From Dipteris shenzhenensis (Eukaryota; Polypodiophyta; Polypodiopsida; Gleicheniales), in NCBI GenBank assembly GCA_047967505.1, contig CM106541.1: 64,000 nt of DNA; one strand, given 5' to 3'. Below, in pieces: positions 1-10,990 of the stretch (the stretch's first letter is position 1; every line of letters starts with the position of its first letter). The translations under genes were made by a program, and so were the position numbers. The notes below the pieces were generated by a model. The model had not been told where the DNA came from and made no database searches. It saw only the letters and a list, made by a program, of their open reading frames with translations.

Positions 1-227
1 GCCCTGTAAATGAATCTATAAGATGGTCACAAGTAGTGATGTGTAAGTACAAGAACTGTTTGGTTGCTGAAGGATTCAAGCAAGAGAGAGATATGAAATT
101 GATGAGATCTTCTATTCGGTTGTGAATATGACTACACTTAGATGTGTATTTGGACTTGTGCTGGCAGCAGAGGATATGGAGCTTATGCAGATGAATGTCA
201 AGATAGCTTTCTTGCATTGGGATCTGC
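1..227 (+). pseudogene. Ty1/copia reverse transcriptase fragment (truncated by window edge)
   Basis: Conceptual translation gives the copia RT signature around LVAEGFKQE, then DEIF-SVV-MTTLR and AAEDMELMQMNVKIAFLH, equivalent to the fingers/palm region before the YVDD box. The first catalytic Asp region has changed (M-N-V-K where the family has M-D-V-K). Frame is lost at least once, around base 100. The similarity stops abruptly at about 227 and LINE-A sequence begins, so this is a scrap and not a gene. The 5' part lies outside the window. Confidence 0.75.
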
Positions 228-802
228 ATGAGAGTAGCCGATTTGCAGACTATGCACATTGAAGAGGTAGAGAGAAAGGCACATATCCTATGTACTTTTA
301 TTGCGCCTACTATGAGATCTGAGGATTGTAACATTTTTTCTTTCAGGAGGGACACAAATTCGGACCTCTCCCGACTGATCCACTTTCATAACCAGGTTTG
401 TGTTGGACTCTTTTTTATGAGGATGCGGCAACCTAGAGAGACCCTACTGCAACAAATAAGATAACAGGTGACAGTACCATCAAAGACAGATCAAGCAAAA
501 CACGTCACTGAGTCACCCCTAAGGATACATTGGGCTAGAGGAGGAAGAGACAGCTGACATGACGACAACATGGATTAGCAAAAAAAGAGAATGTGGAGTA
601 GTGGAATTAGCAACATAGAGGATGACCATAGAGGCCCAACCCATCGCTAATCTACTCATAGGAGACCACTCGAGTTGAGGCATTCCTCTTAATATGACCC
701 ACCGAATACAAAGATCACAAAAATCACATCCAAGACCACAAGAAGAGACGGTTCGACAAACATAGATACGTGATATCTTCGCATCTTGTCAGAGATCCAC
801 CA
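228..802 (+). mobile_element. LINE-A (A2) 3' portion, part 1 (resumes at 7670)
   Basis: 5'-truncated copy of the A2 subfamily, starting near the C-terminal cysteine finger of ORF2 (LQTMHIEEVE corresponds to C-x2-C-T-M-G-x-x-E in better copies). It continues through the region matching RLIHFHNQVCVGL and the 3' untranslated part that recurs at 28.3-29.1 kb and 58.4-58.9 kb. The frame is broken. It is split by the LINE-C insertion and continues at 7670 to its (CT)n tail. No activity is expected. Confidence 0.7.
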
Positions 803-813
803 TGGATATGTAT
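803..813. repeat. Target-site duplication, left copy (LINE-C)
   Basis: TGGATATGTAT abuts the poly(T), the minus-strand poly(A) tail of LINE-C. The same bases recur at 7658-7669 on the other side of the element. Confidence 0.8.
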
Positions 814-1344
814 TTTTTTTTTCAAAGAAATGAACCTTCTATTAATGCTTGAAAGATTTCATACAAGACAGCAACCCCGAAGGTGTTGAGTATGAAAAAA
901 ACCGAAAAAGCCTGAAAGAAATAAACCAGCATGTTCCAAAGAAACCCAGCTCACTGCCTAGGGAATCTGTAGAACTAGGACTAACATCCAAGTGGGGAGA
1001 CTATACATCCAACAAATCTCTCGCGGGGTGAAGATGTAGAAAACTCTTACAGGCCAAGTCTTGCAAAAACGAGCACGTCTCTCAATAGTCGTTCTAGAGC
1101 CTAGAGTCCCACGCTCCCAGGTGGACCATATAGTGTAAATGATATCTTGCCAGATGGCAACTCGGGTAGCCGAGGGTCCAACCGAGTGCTCACCCATCAC
1201 AAGACTGCAGCAGTAGCGAGCCACCCAAATATTCGAAGCCGTGATGTTGGATACCACCTCCCAAACACTATCCTCCCTAGGAGGAGGAGCTACGCTATCA
1301 GGAGGGACTGCCTTGTGGAGTGCAATCCTTTGGATGCTCTGACC

Positions 1345-1560
1345 CTATATCTGGTAGGCTGGGGAGATCTCATCAATCTGAAACGTGTGTCCTCCCTTTG
1401 TCAACCAAGGCAGGTGTAGTCTATGAAGACTCTGCGTGCGTGTCATGATCATGAGGGCTCCCATCCAGATTCTCACTGCGCTATGATAGCTCCACAAGTA
1501 GTGCGGGATAGTCTCCAGGACACCATGAGAGCAACAATGGCACTGCCCCTCCACTCGCAT
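1345..1560 (-). pseudogene. LINE-C ORF2 C-terminal zf-RVT-like finger
   Basis: The minus-strand frame contains CHCCSHGVLETIPHYLW, which matches the C-x2-C...E-x2-x-H pattern of the zf-RVT domain that ends ORF2 in plant L1 elements. Downstream (to about 958) the frame continues as ORF2 tail with W-rich blocks. The last zinc ligand of the family is not visible in this frame. Confidence 0.6.
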
Positions 1561-2899
1561 CTGCTCTGAAGCCTCCTGCCAATCCGTGTGGTGTAGAAAA
1601 AGAAGGGCACCTCATCCATCGGCTCAGCTAGGCTGCCCCTGGAGGGCCAGAACCACTCTCCTGGATCCCATAGGACCTCCCTCAGGGATCTACCCTCCCA
1701 TAGCCAAATGCGCCATTTAGAGACATCCTACTCTGAGATACTAGGAGGGTCAATGTACCACTCCTTCCCCAAGCGTCCCACCACTTTGATCATCTGCCAG
1801 TGAATCCCATCAAGACTCCCATCAATCTCAAGGTCTCTCTCAGTGAGTGACTGAAGTAGGCCTCTAGGTCCTACATGAAAGAAATCGAGGTGCGTGCTGC
1901 CTCCTTGCATCAACAGAACACCAGTACAAAAAAACTGCACCCATCTACTGTCTCTCCAAACGTGATGTCCTTCCCAACAAGACTCAGGAATGGCTAAGTC
2001 AATCTCGCCCATCGCTTGCCCTGCCCCTCGCAAATGCACTAGGGCGTCAAGCCTCGCCTTTTCCTTCATAAGTAATTTGCTTCAACGGCCATACGATCCT
2101 GCTGGACCATTGTCCCACAGTGCCCAACCAATGTGAGTCCGCTGTCCGAGTATACATCCCTCCTGATCTCTGATCTCTGAGTGGCACATAAGGGACACCG
2201 CTCAAACTCCTATCTACATCTCGACGAAGCATCGACGAAGCACGAATGAGATCCCCTGCCAGTCTTTGCCAGATCCTGTGAAGGCTCCTCATCAAGGGGA
2301 GCCCTTTCTCGTAAGGGAAGCCTATGAGAAGATCCATATATGAAGGCTACCACTGTTCCCCAATGTGTGGGGTGTTCCTTAGAAGCCCTCGTCGCCGTAA
2401 GAGCAGCTTCCAAGGCTCTATACATGGGGTGAGGCCACGAACCACCAACTTTGCCCAGAAGGACTCTGTTCTACATCTCCGGATCAATGATACCCAAGCC
2501 TCCCAATGCCTGCAACATGATCACCATCTACCAAGCTAATCGAACCCTAGTGTTCCTCGTGCTGTCTGAACCTAGTTTCGTACCAATTCTCGGAGCTACC
2601 CAATGCATCCTTTGTGAAAGCACCAACAGGAGGCGATATACCGAGCCGTGGCAAGGACCTAGTTTGCCACTAAGACGAGACCTACTAGGGAGAGTGTGGC
2701 CAAGCTCCAATAGAGAAGCTTGTGCCGAACACTTTCAAGGATCGAGGCAATCTATTGCTCTGCTATAATGTCAATACCTACCTGGCATCCGAGGTATTTC
2801 GTTGTCTAGCCCCGCAGTATCCATCTCAAGCCAAAGTCACTCCCCCACTTGCGGATCTCCTGTGTCTCCTCAAAGCCTGTGAAGAAACCTATAGATTTC

Positions 2900-3840
2900 A
2901 TTCAATTGATCTGTGTCCCCGAGGCCTCACAATAATAAATAGCCAGGACGCACCTAACTCTCCAGACTCACTATGGTGCCCTCAACATACAAGGCTGTGT
3001 CATCTGCAAACTCCAAGTCAAGTAGCTCCTACTATTTGATTGGGAGCCTCAACCCCGTGAGACCCGCCACCTGTGATCTCAAGTAGTAGCCCAAAGCCTC
3101 TGCCACAAACAAGAGGAAGGGAGCGAGTGGGCAGCCCTGATGGACCGAGCGAGAGAGAGGAAAGGCCTCGCCCGTGTGTCCTCCGATAAGCATCTGACTA
3201 GAGCTCCCTGCATATAGCGTTGAAACTCCTCTGACCCATCTGTCTGAGAAACCCAATCTCCTCATAGTGCCCTCCAAAAAGGACCACTCCACCCTGTCGT
3301 AGGCCTTCTCAAAGTCTAAGAGAAGGACAGCCAACGGCTAACTCCTCCCTGAACCAATCCACTACCTCCCAGAACGTGAAGATGTTGTCTAGGATGTTGC
3401 GTTCCTGGACAAACCCAATCTGTGTCATAGATGATGTTGGTAAGATGGGGCCGTAACCGCAAACTCAAGACCTTGGCGAGGATCTTGTATGTAGTATCAA
3501 GCAGAGTGATCGACCTCCACTATCGAATGTTTGACCTATCTCCCCCTTTCGGTATCAAACAAATCCACCCCTTGCTCAAGGACTGAGGAAGAAAGCATGT
3601 GTCAAAAATCTCCTGACAAGCTACACGAAAAGGGGTGAAGGTAGTCTCCTAGAAGTTTCGGAGTCAAGCCATCCTCACCCGAGCATTTCTGGGTCGGAAG
3701 AGCCTTGAGAGCTTCCCAGAGCTCTTCATCTGTGAAAAGCTCCTCAAGTCTGATGCATAAATCCTAGGAGACTACTATGGGAACGTGATCCCAAACTAGC
3801 TCTCGGGCCACAAGATCAACTGGGGTCATCCTCTCCGTCT
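2900..3840 (-). pseudogene. LINE-C reverse transcriptase domain (broken)
   Basis: Minus-strand translation shows L1-clade RT motifs in order: LFTDEELWEALKALP, then WRSITLLDTTYKILAKV, an ORF piece with LLLDFEKAYDRVEWSFLE, SVHQGCPLAPFLLF, and just downstream LEFADDTALYVEG, where FADD is the catalytic palm motif. The pieces lie in different frames separated by stops. The longest open piece is 3032-3334. It would have copied the element RNA at a nicked target; it cannot now. Confidence 0.8.
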
Positions 3841-4425
3841 AAAAGAGCTGGCTATAAAAACCGCTAGTCATGTCCAAAATCTCCTGCGGGTCAATGTGCA
3901 TGATGCCCTGCGAGTCCCGGAGACGCTGCAGTTGTGTGCCTGCCGATCTTGGCCCAGTGGTCTGAAAGAACTGCTTCATCATCATGTCCACCTGTCTACT
4001 GTACCCACCGGGCCCAGGAGGAGTCATAGAAGAACTCAGCCCGCCGCAACTCTATGTCCTGAAGCTCAAGTCGAGCACTCTCAAATCTGTCACTAAGCCA
4101 CACAAAACCTAGGTCCTGCTCCCTGAGCCTCTCAATGGAGGCGAGGTCTCTCCTCCCCGCTCACGCTCTTGAAGGGTCCTCCGCCTAAGGGCGGAGCCTA
4201 AGGGCGTGAGTCTGCAGCTCCTCACTACTCTAAATCGCATCGGCCACCCACGCAACCCAGCCCTCGCATGGTGTCATCTCTGACTGCTCCCAAATCCCTG
4301 CCATGACCTACTGGATCTCCTCGTCCTGTAGGAGGTCCTCTGGAATGCGGACCCCCTTTTGGGTGAGACCTCGACAAGCTAATCCAAGTGAAATACCACT
4401 GGAGACTGGTCTGACATCGTGGTAC

Positions 4426-5080
4426 CTACCAAAATCCTAGTAGATCCGCCTCTTGTAGTGCCCAATCCCCAACATAGAAACGGTCTAGTCTCTCTAGCAA
4501 TCCATCGTGTCTCCTCTGGCCAAAGGAGAAGAGAAGGCTGCCAGGTGTCCTACTAAAATCTGGCTCTCTCCATGAGTCTCTGCCATTGATCATGAAAATG
4601 AATTGCTCCCAGGGGCTACGCTCTGCTGTTGGCATCTCAGAGAACGAGGCGCCGCCTTGCTTGTCTTCCCCAAACTCCAGGTTGTTGAAGTCACCTCGAA
4701 CAATCCAGGAGTCTACATCCGAAACACACTCTGACAGCCTCCTCCAAAAGGCCGAGCGGTGCTGTCTATATGCTGAGGCATACACGTTCAGGATCCTAAT
4801 CCTTGACTCTCTCATTCGAACTCCCATCCAAACTGCCCGTCTTGTAATGAGCTTGCCATGATCATAGACCTCTGGAGCCAAAGTCTGTGAGATTGAGATG
4901 CAGACCCCTCCGCTCCGTCCTACTGCGAGGGACCACTCCTCTGAACCTCTCCTGGGAGAAGGTGATGACGTCCTCTGATGTCTGCAGCTGAAAACATGTG
5001 CTCATGAATCATAAGGATGTCCACTACCCGTCCTACCACTGTCCTCTGCAACTCCTACCGGAGTATCAGGTACTGAGGCT
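4426..5080 (-). pseudogene. LINE-C APE-type endonuclease domain (broken)
   Basis: The open piece 4426-4881 contains LNVYASAYRQHRSAFWRRL, VRGDFNNLEFGEDK and RLDRFYV, the middle and late motifs of the exonuclease-endonuclease-phosphatase fold in L1 ORF2. The upstream part (4865-5080, with an internal stop) reads GVAEDSGRTGSGHP and RSGGVCISIS. The same protein segment recurs on the plus strand at 19230-19655. Its role would be nicking target DNA to prime reverse transcription. Confidence 0.75.
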
Positions 5081-5680
5081 GGCTACGAACACGGTCGTGG
5101 AGCCCATGGGAATAAGGCTCTTCTGTGAGCGGGTGCATGTCCCAAAAAGAATGCCTTGTGCGAGGACAAGTAGTCGGGGCTAGAAGTATGCTTGCTTCAC
5201 CTTTGCCTCCAGCAGCAATCTGATAACTCCTAGCTCCTCGTGCGTGAGGCTCAGCTGAAAGCTCACCTCCGCACCATGGGCGTACCAAAGGTCGAGTCCT
5301 TGTGACCCATAAGTGTAATCTGATTTCCCAGAATAGCATCGAACACCTATAGGGACCACTTCTCCAACCCTGTGGAGGCAAACTGAAATCTCCAAACGGG
5401 GTGTGTTTGAGATCCCACTGCACTAATCAAACCCCCCTTCCAGGACTGAAGAACCATGAGTGTTACCTCTAGTGGTAGAGGATATAAGTCCGGAATCTCT
5501 AGACAGTTCCGGGGTCCTAACCTCTAAAAGTCCCGCGGTAAGGGACGCCCAAGCTAGAGGTTGGGAGTTGCCGATCGGGGGGACAAGCCTCGTCTCTCAG
5601 GATCCCTCCTTGAACGCACCTGCTATTGCGATGAGGAAGCAAAAGGAGCGTCATCGTTCCCTTGCTTGCCGGTAGGGGTG

Positions 5681-7560
5681 TCAAGGTGAAAGAACCTGCT
5701 GCTGAGGTGGAGAGGGGGGTGGTGGAGAGGGGGGTGACGGAGTGGGAGTAGGGACGCGGAGGGCAGAGAGAGGGGAGCGGGTGGCGAGAGTGGCCATAGA
5801 AGGGGGGGCTGAGGGAGGGAGAAGGGGCAGGGGGAACCCTAGAGGGAGACGGGGAGGGGGAGGGGGAGGTGGAAAGGAAGAGGGGGACGGGGTCTGGAGG
5901 GGGAGGGGGAGAAGGAGGGATAAGGACAACCTCAGACCCCCCTACTGATCAGGCTCACCAGGGCTCTGGATCCACTCCTTCACGACCGCCGTTGGGCTAG
6001 CGTCTGCGACTTCCGCCATCGTCACATCTAAAGCTCCTTGGACTAGCAGCTGCTGCAAGGGTGGGTGCGGAGGCTAAACCTCCGAAGCTAGAGAATCGTC
6101 TGGATGGGAGATGGCTCCTGTTGTTCCTCCTTCGAGGCCTCTCGGTCAACACTGTCCCTCTCTCTGCGATTGGCCCTCTGCCTACGGCGCTTGCGGGTCT
6201 GCTTGCTTGGTTTCTTTTTATTTTTAACCTGGGTCCAATCCCCTTTTGAGGGGGTGACCCATGGGATCTGAGACTCCTGCTGCTCCTGCCTGAGCAGACG
6301 CTGGACTCGGGCCTGCTAACTATGTCTACTCTGTAGGAGAGGGAGGGGAGGCGCACGGGGGAGGCCACGGGGGCAATCTCTAGCGAGGTGACCCATCTGT
6401 CTGCACCGAAGACACTAGCCTGGTAACCCGGAGATCTCCACCCTTTGGCGAAGTGTGCCCTCAAGGGTCTCGATGAGGATCAACTCTGGGAGGGACTTTG
6501 GCTCTCAACCACCAGTCTGATCCTTGCGGCCGAATCTGGCAGAGACTCGAGCACTGTGCCAAATGCCCGACCAATGGAGGGGGGAACGGCTCTGTACTTC
6601 TTTGCGAGCCCTGGGAAGCGAAGCGTAGCCGGGAAGCGAGGAACGTGGTGTGTTGTGTCCATGTCCTCCACTATAAAGCCATGGTACCACGGAAAGAGAC
6701 ACACCAAATGCAAGCCAAGGAGGATGGGGCTCTGCTCCACCACCAGTGTCAAGGCTGTGTCGGGGGAGCTCAACTGGATGAGGAAAATGCCTCCCATAGA
6801 TGGTAACCTCCTGAATGTAGTCGCCCTCTAGTGCCAAGCTCACCTGGATCCACTCTCGCACCTGTTGCCTTGTGGATGTGAGGCCCACAATTCTGCCCAC
6901 AATCGCCTTGTCTTGAAGGGACTAAACTACTTGCTGAACCTCTTGTTTGTCGGCTGGAGAAAGGACCTTAACGACTATGGGATTCAAGGATGCTGCCATA
7001 GAGCCCCTCTGGCCAAACCGAAGGTCACCACCAAGATCCTCTTTCTTCTACCAAACCCAAAAGCTCCTGCTACTGATGAAGAATGGAAGGAGAGGGCCGA
7101 GGGGGGATGGGAAAGGCAAATGCGGGAGAATGGAGGAGAAGAAGGGAGATGAAGGGAAGCACGCAAGACGGAGAAGCAGCGGGGCGGTTAGGAAGAGGGC
7201 GGACGGGAGGCAGAGGGGGACGGGAGCACGGGGGAAAGAAGAGGAGGCAAGAGGGGGCGAAGAGGAAGGCGGGGGTGAAGGGGTGGGAGGGCGGTGAAGA
7301 GAGGACGAAGGGAGGAGGAGGAGGAGGATGGCGGGGCAGATGGCAAGAGGACGAGGCGGATGGCAGGATGGGGCGGCTGGCGGGCGAGCAAGGAGGTGGA
7401 GCACGAGGCGGAAGGGGGAGGCAAGGCGGCGAGGGGGCAGAAGGGCTAGGAAGGAGAGGCAGAGAGGAGCGGGCGGAGGCTGGAGCGGGGAGGAGGGTCA
7501 AGGCCAGGAGGCGGACGGGGAGAAGGTCGGAGAGGAGGCGAGGCAGAGGGGCGGGATGGC
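5681..7560 (-). other. Low-complexity GA/CT-rich 5' part of LINE-C
   Basis: Purine-rich on the plus strand and C/T-rich on the minus strand, especially 5700-5940 and 7080-7560. The long proline/serine-rich and glycine/arginine-rich frames here arise from composition and are not genes. The 7080-7560 part probably holds the 5' untranslated region and internal promoter of LINE-C; the 5700-5940 part lies between ORF1 and the endonuclease. Confidence 0.5.
6460..6900 (-). pseudogene. LINE-C ORF1 (gag-like, DUF4283-type) fragment
   Basis: The minus-strand piece contains FLIQLSSPDTALTLV, LFPWYHGFIVEDMD and AKKYRAVPPSIGRAFGTVLE. The spacing resembles the DUF4283-type RNA-binding domain of plant L1 ORF1, where a P-W-x-P-G-F block is followed by an I-G-x-x-L-G-x-V-L block. 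It lies 5' of the endonuclease, as expected. Frames alternate between 6505-6900 and 6480-6797, so at least one frameshift is present. Confidence 0.55.
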
Positions 7561-7657
7561 GATGGCGGGCAGCGGGAGCCAGGTCCGCGAGCAGCAGTCC
7601 CAGATGCTCCTTTCTTGGCCAAGCTCATGCTTCACAAGCAGCAATACGCTTCATCCC

Positions 7658-7669
7658 TGGATATGTATT
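7658..7669. repeat. Target-site duplication, right copy (LINE-C)
   Basis: TGGATATGTATT repeats bases 803-813 and marks the 5' end of the minus-strand LINE-C. Confidence 0.8.
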
Positions 7670-7820
7670 AAAACACTAGCTTTGCATGTCTGATTTTTTG
7701 AGATTTTAAGATTATTAGCTTAGCTTAGCACTCAGCAAGGGCATTAGCGAGCCCTTTGCTTCAGCCCACTGTGGCTTGTATGACTTGCTCTATGGCTTGT
7801 ACTTTGTCTCACGTAAATAC

Positions 7821-7861
<41 letters not shown>
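7670..7861 (+). mobile_element. LINE-A (A2) 3' end, part 2, with (CT)n tail
   Basis: Continues the LINE-A copy interrupted at 802. The segment matching ACTCAGCAAGGGCATTAG...GAGCCCTTTGC also precedes the tail of the copy at 29240-29280. It ends in a (CT)n run at 7824-7861. The hairpin found at other LINE-A ends is missing here: the sequence passes from TTTGTCTCACG almost directly to the tail, so a short deletion is likely. Confidence 0.65.
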
Positions 7862-7864
<3 letters not shown>

Positions 7865-7878
7865 GCAAAAAGCCCACG

Positions 7879-7916
<38 letters not shown>
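7824..7916. repeat. Two (CT)n microsatellites
   Basis: (CT)n at 7824-7861 and 7882-7916 are separated by 20 bases of unique sequence. The first is the LINE-A tail; the second may be a duplicate or expansion of it. Confidence 0.95.
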
Positions 7917-7921
<5 letters not shown>

Positions 7922-8289
7922 CAGGTTGGCTATCCCAAAAAACGAGATATGCCAAATTACATCAACAGAAAATCTCACTATATGACGAGTATACATCATG
8001 TTCTATATAATGAGCTTGCAAACAATCAAAGAGAGAGTGCTGCAAGGAGTGCCTAAAGAAAGAAAGTGGAAAAGGTATGATCACCAAAGATGGGCACACA
8101 TACACCCGCCCCCCCACCCACACACACACACAATGCACAGCCTCTTCAAAAATGGTAGGAACCTTGGAGTTGGCTCTTGGATAGGCCAATGTCCTGGCAA
8201 GATTGCTCATGAGCACAAATATATAAAGATATGAAAATATGAGCCATTGACATTTATCTGCAAAGCTGCAGCTTTCATAGGACCACTCT
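7917..8289. other. No recognisable gene or element
   Basis: AT-rich sequence with a short C/CA-rich tract at 8106-8133. No conserved coding pattern on either strand. It could be the body of the short element ending at 8290-8392. Confidence 0.4.
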
Positions 8290-8340
8290 TTGTCCCATGG
8301 ATCCTGTCGGGTCTCCAATGGACCTTAATAACATACTACC

Positions 8341-8392
<52 letters not shown>
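8290..8392 (+). mobile_element. LINE-type 3' terminus with hairpin and (CT)n tail
   Basis: Contains the shared terminal motif TTTGTCCCATGG, a stem GGATCC (8299-8304), loop TGTC and GGGTCT (8309-8314), then CTCCAATGGACCTTAATA and a (CT)n run at 8347-8392. The 5' extent is unknown, so this may be a severely truncated LINE-A or LINE-D copy or a SINE using the same 3' end. Confidence 0.6.
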
Positions 8393-8396
<4 letters not shown>

Positions 8397-9213
8397 GGTC
8401 CTCTCGCCCCTAAGGTCATTCTTGAATCTGGCAAAACATTGGAAATATAAGGGCAAATATCACATGCTATTGGGACAAAAATCTCTGAAGCCTCACTCAA
8501 GGGAAGTTTTTGTTAGTGTGACAAATGTAAAACATAAAACAAACAAGGATCCGGTTAAGAAGCAGATAATAGAAACCTGGTGCTCAGCCTTCAGCTATAT
8601 CACAGTAATGATTTCCTGTGATTGTGCAAACTGCAGAACACTTATAGAATGCCTTGATGCCAAGCTGGAGCAAAGAAACTGTGAGAGTACCTAGACATGG
8701 CAGCAACATTTTTATATTTAATTACCCCTGCTTTCATGGACGTGTCCTTCACTCCAAGTGCGTGTGGAACATTTGCTCAGATATGTTCATATGCAAGCAA
8801 CCTTTACTCCAGTCAAGACATAACCTCCATTTGAGTTCATCTGCATATGTGGATGTGTCCTTGAAGGCAGAACCTGTTTGTTCACAAAAATTGTACTTAA
8901 AGTTTACAGCTTAATCATTTGCATAATTCTGAAATGACATTTAAAATAATCAAGAAACCAACTGAATTCAGACCATGAAAGGGAATATTTGAGTAACTCT
9001 TTTCAGTGCTGCATCTTGGAAAATCAATCAAAGAGAAAAGCCACGCAGAGCAGTACAAAAAGAACCAATTATCATCAAGCTTGAAAAGCCAAGAAGGGTC
9101 CATATAACTATATGTAAAGAATCTGATAAGCAACACTGCTTGCAGAGCCTCGTCCTGCATACTTTTACAGGATGTCCACGTGGATTAATCTTCAGGCACA
9201 TTTTGGTCATGCA
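8393..9213. other. No recognisable gene or element
   Basis: Balanced to AT-rich sequence. Short frames exist on both strands but none shows a known domain or codon bias that stands out. Possibly an old unique spacer. Confidence 0.4.
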
Positions 9214-9233
9214 GCTCTCTCTCTCTCTTTCTC

Positions 9234-9267
<34 letters not shown>

Positions 9268-9286
9268 AAGAAAGAAAGAAAGAAAT
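9214..9286. repeat. Compound microsatellite (CT)n-(AT)n-(AG)n-(GAAA)n
   Basis: CT 9214-9231, AT 9234-9253, AG 9252-9266 and GAAA 9266-9286 follow each other. The GAAA end is the complement of a (TTTC)n tail belonging to the minus-strand LINE terminus that follows. Confidence 0.9.
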
Positions 9287-9600
9287 TTTATTAAAGGTCC
9301 ACGGAAGGCCATACATGGCCTATGGGACACAAAATCATCCGAAAGGAAAATACATCATCAACGATGCGCCAACTAGGTGGCCTCATCGTAATACCGCTAA
9401 GATGCCAAAAATGGCTACAAAAATCCTAGATACAAAATGAAATGAAATAGAGTACCAAAATTGCCTAGATACAAAATGTAAAATATGAAATATGAGGAAC
9501 ATCGTCTTCCCTAAGGGGTCTGTGATCCAAATGGAGCACTCTCCTCCGAAAATCTGCCATCATCCTCCGTCGTCTAGAAATAAAGCGACAGATAGATAGT
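9286..9600 (-). mobile_element. Minus-strand LINE/SINE-like 3' terminus
   Basis: On the minus strand this reads TTGTGTCCCATA, the hairpin AGGCCA-loop-TGGCCT (9306-9321), TCCGTGGACCTTTAATAAAAT and then (TTTC)n, the same ending as LINE-A copies at 29.3 and 49.3 kb. The perfect 6-bp stem differs in bases from other copies but keeps pairing. The upstream body (to about 9600) has no visible coding sequence and a duplicated CTAGATACAAAATG block at 9427 and 9466. The 5' limit is uncertain. Confidence 0.6.
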
Positions 9601-10430
9601 GTTTTTTTTTTTTTTGGAGGGGGGGAGCGGCAAAATCACCAAGAGAACTCCTTGCAGCGAAAACTTTTCCCTACAAGCTTCCCTAGCCCATGATACATTT
9701 ATCTAGATGAACCCAGGAACATGCCCAAACTCGTCCTCTAAAAAAAAAATGGACTGTGCAATTTCAACCTCCAGACAGTCATCCACAAGGTTGAAAACCA
9801 TTATCACACATAGCAGGAACTAGAAACTCTGACATGCCCATCAGTGCCCCCAATTGTGGGTGGTAAGTGGGACACAAATTTGAGCCAGCATGACTAGTAA
9901 AATGATGGGTAAGTTTCTCTGCATGCCTTGGACTCACAGAAACCAAATCACCCTTATTTGGAGTTGGTCAGAGTAAACTTAAAACAGCGAGGATGAGATT
10001 TTTTATTTTCCAACATAAATCCTAGATTTCAAGTGAACCATTATCCAAACAAGGTGAGATGCTCAGCAAGGTGACGTCTTCAATCAATGCAGAAAATAGT
10101 ACCTCTGATTCCAATGGCCAAAGAATCTAGCAAGCAAACTTAATGCTTATCAAAACTTCAGGCATGTAATGGATCCCAAGGAGCCTGATTCCATTCAATC
10201 AAAATCAGTTGTAAGGCCATAAAGTAGGGTGGGAAAGGTATCAGCTCAAAGACTTACTCTGGATAAAGGACTTTCTTCAGGAGAGAGGAAGAGGTAAGGT
10301 AGGCATGTAGGAGCGAGGAGGAGACACGATAGATTAGATGTCACATCAACATGAGTGGTGGATGTGAACTTACATAGTCCCTCCACATTTTCCTTTAACT
10401 CCCACTAGAGTACTACTAACTTGGCCCCTT
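9601..10430. other. Non-coding stretch, possibly gypsy 3' LTR region
   Basis: Starts with a T run at 9602-9615. No coding pattern. It lies immediately 3' (minus strand) of the gypsy chromodomain fragment, so part of it may be that element's 3' LTR, but I could not find a second copy or TG...CA limits. Confidence 0.35.
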
Positions 10431-10990
10431 TTTTCCCACTTCATTACAGCCATCCCTCCCATTGAATTCTGCCCTCAAATTCAGGTGCTGAGACAGCAAA
10501 GTGATACTGATCAGCCTGGTAAAGATAGGGGTACTCCTGGACAATGCTCTCTGGCTTCCATGATTATTCATTCTCAGGTAGTCCTTTCGATCGAATGAGG
10601 TACTCAAATGTATAACTTTTTGCGGAGTACTCTATCTCTGAAACCCACAATGCTGCAGAGTACTCTATCTCGGGGACAGAGAACTCCTCGTCTATGGGTG
10701 GCCACTCTGGAAGAATGTGAACATGTTGATCCACATGAGGTTTCAGCAAAGACACATGGAACACATTGTGGATCTTGGACGTGCTCCGTAGCTCCACTTG
10801 ATATGCTAACTCCCAATCTTGCAGATGATTCTATAAGGGCCATATTCTGACGAGCAAGCATTGTGTAGGTATTACCCTTCAGCGATGAATAACAATTTTT
10901 ATGGAGACGTAAATGCAGATAATCTCCTTCCTTGAAAACCAAGTATCTCCTACATTCATCCGCATATTTCTTCTACTTGGAAGCAACATG
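10431..10990 (-). pseudogene. Ty3/gypsy chromovirus integrase C-terminus and chromodomain
   Basis: The minus strand reads SKIHNVFHVSLLKPHV (the conserved end of the gypsy integrase C-terminal region), then a spacer, then FEYLIRSKGLPENE, a stop, and SWKPESIV, which is a chromodomain core (EYL-I-x-W-K-G-L-P-x-x-E-x-x-W-E-P, with the first W replaced by S). Upstream pieces (10604-10942) look like the K/R-rich linker with a frameshift. Purine-rich AAAAAAGGGG follows the end of the frame on the minus strand and may be the polypurine tract. RT and the rest of integrase are absent. A chromodomain would steer integration to marked chromatin. Confidence 0.75.

Larger units (their letters stand above)
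814..7657 (-). mobile_element. LINE-C: complete L1-type non-LTR retrotransposon, decayed
   Basis: A minus-strand LINE of about 6.84 kb bounded by an 11-12 bp target duplication (803-813 and 7658-7669), with its poly(A) tail seen as a T run at 813-822. Reading on the minus strand: a GC-rich, pyrimidine-rich 5' region (about 7560-7000), ORF1 (about 6900-6460), an APE-type endonuclease (about 5080-4426), RT (about 3840-2900) and a C-terminal CCHC-like finger (about 1560-1345). All reading frames carry stops and frameshifts. Length, order and tail are typical of plant L1. It inserted into an older LINE-A copy, giving a clear nesting order. Confidence 0.85.

Noticed and set aside
5681-7693. Many long overlapping frames rich in proline/serine or glycine/arginine on both strands
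   Set aside because: They arise from purine/pyrimidine-biased low-complexity DNA in LINE-C; open in several frames at once and without domains.
7756-8010. Ser-Leu and Arg-Glu repeat frames over (CT)n tracts
   Set aside because: Translation of microsatellites on either strand, not proteins.
10230-10260. GGTATCAGCTCAAAG as a plus-strand tRNA-Met primer site
   Set aside because: Only partly matches TGGTATCAGAGC and has no LTR end (CA) directly before it or internal coding region after it.
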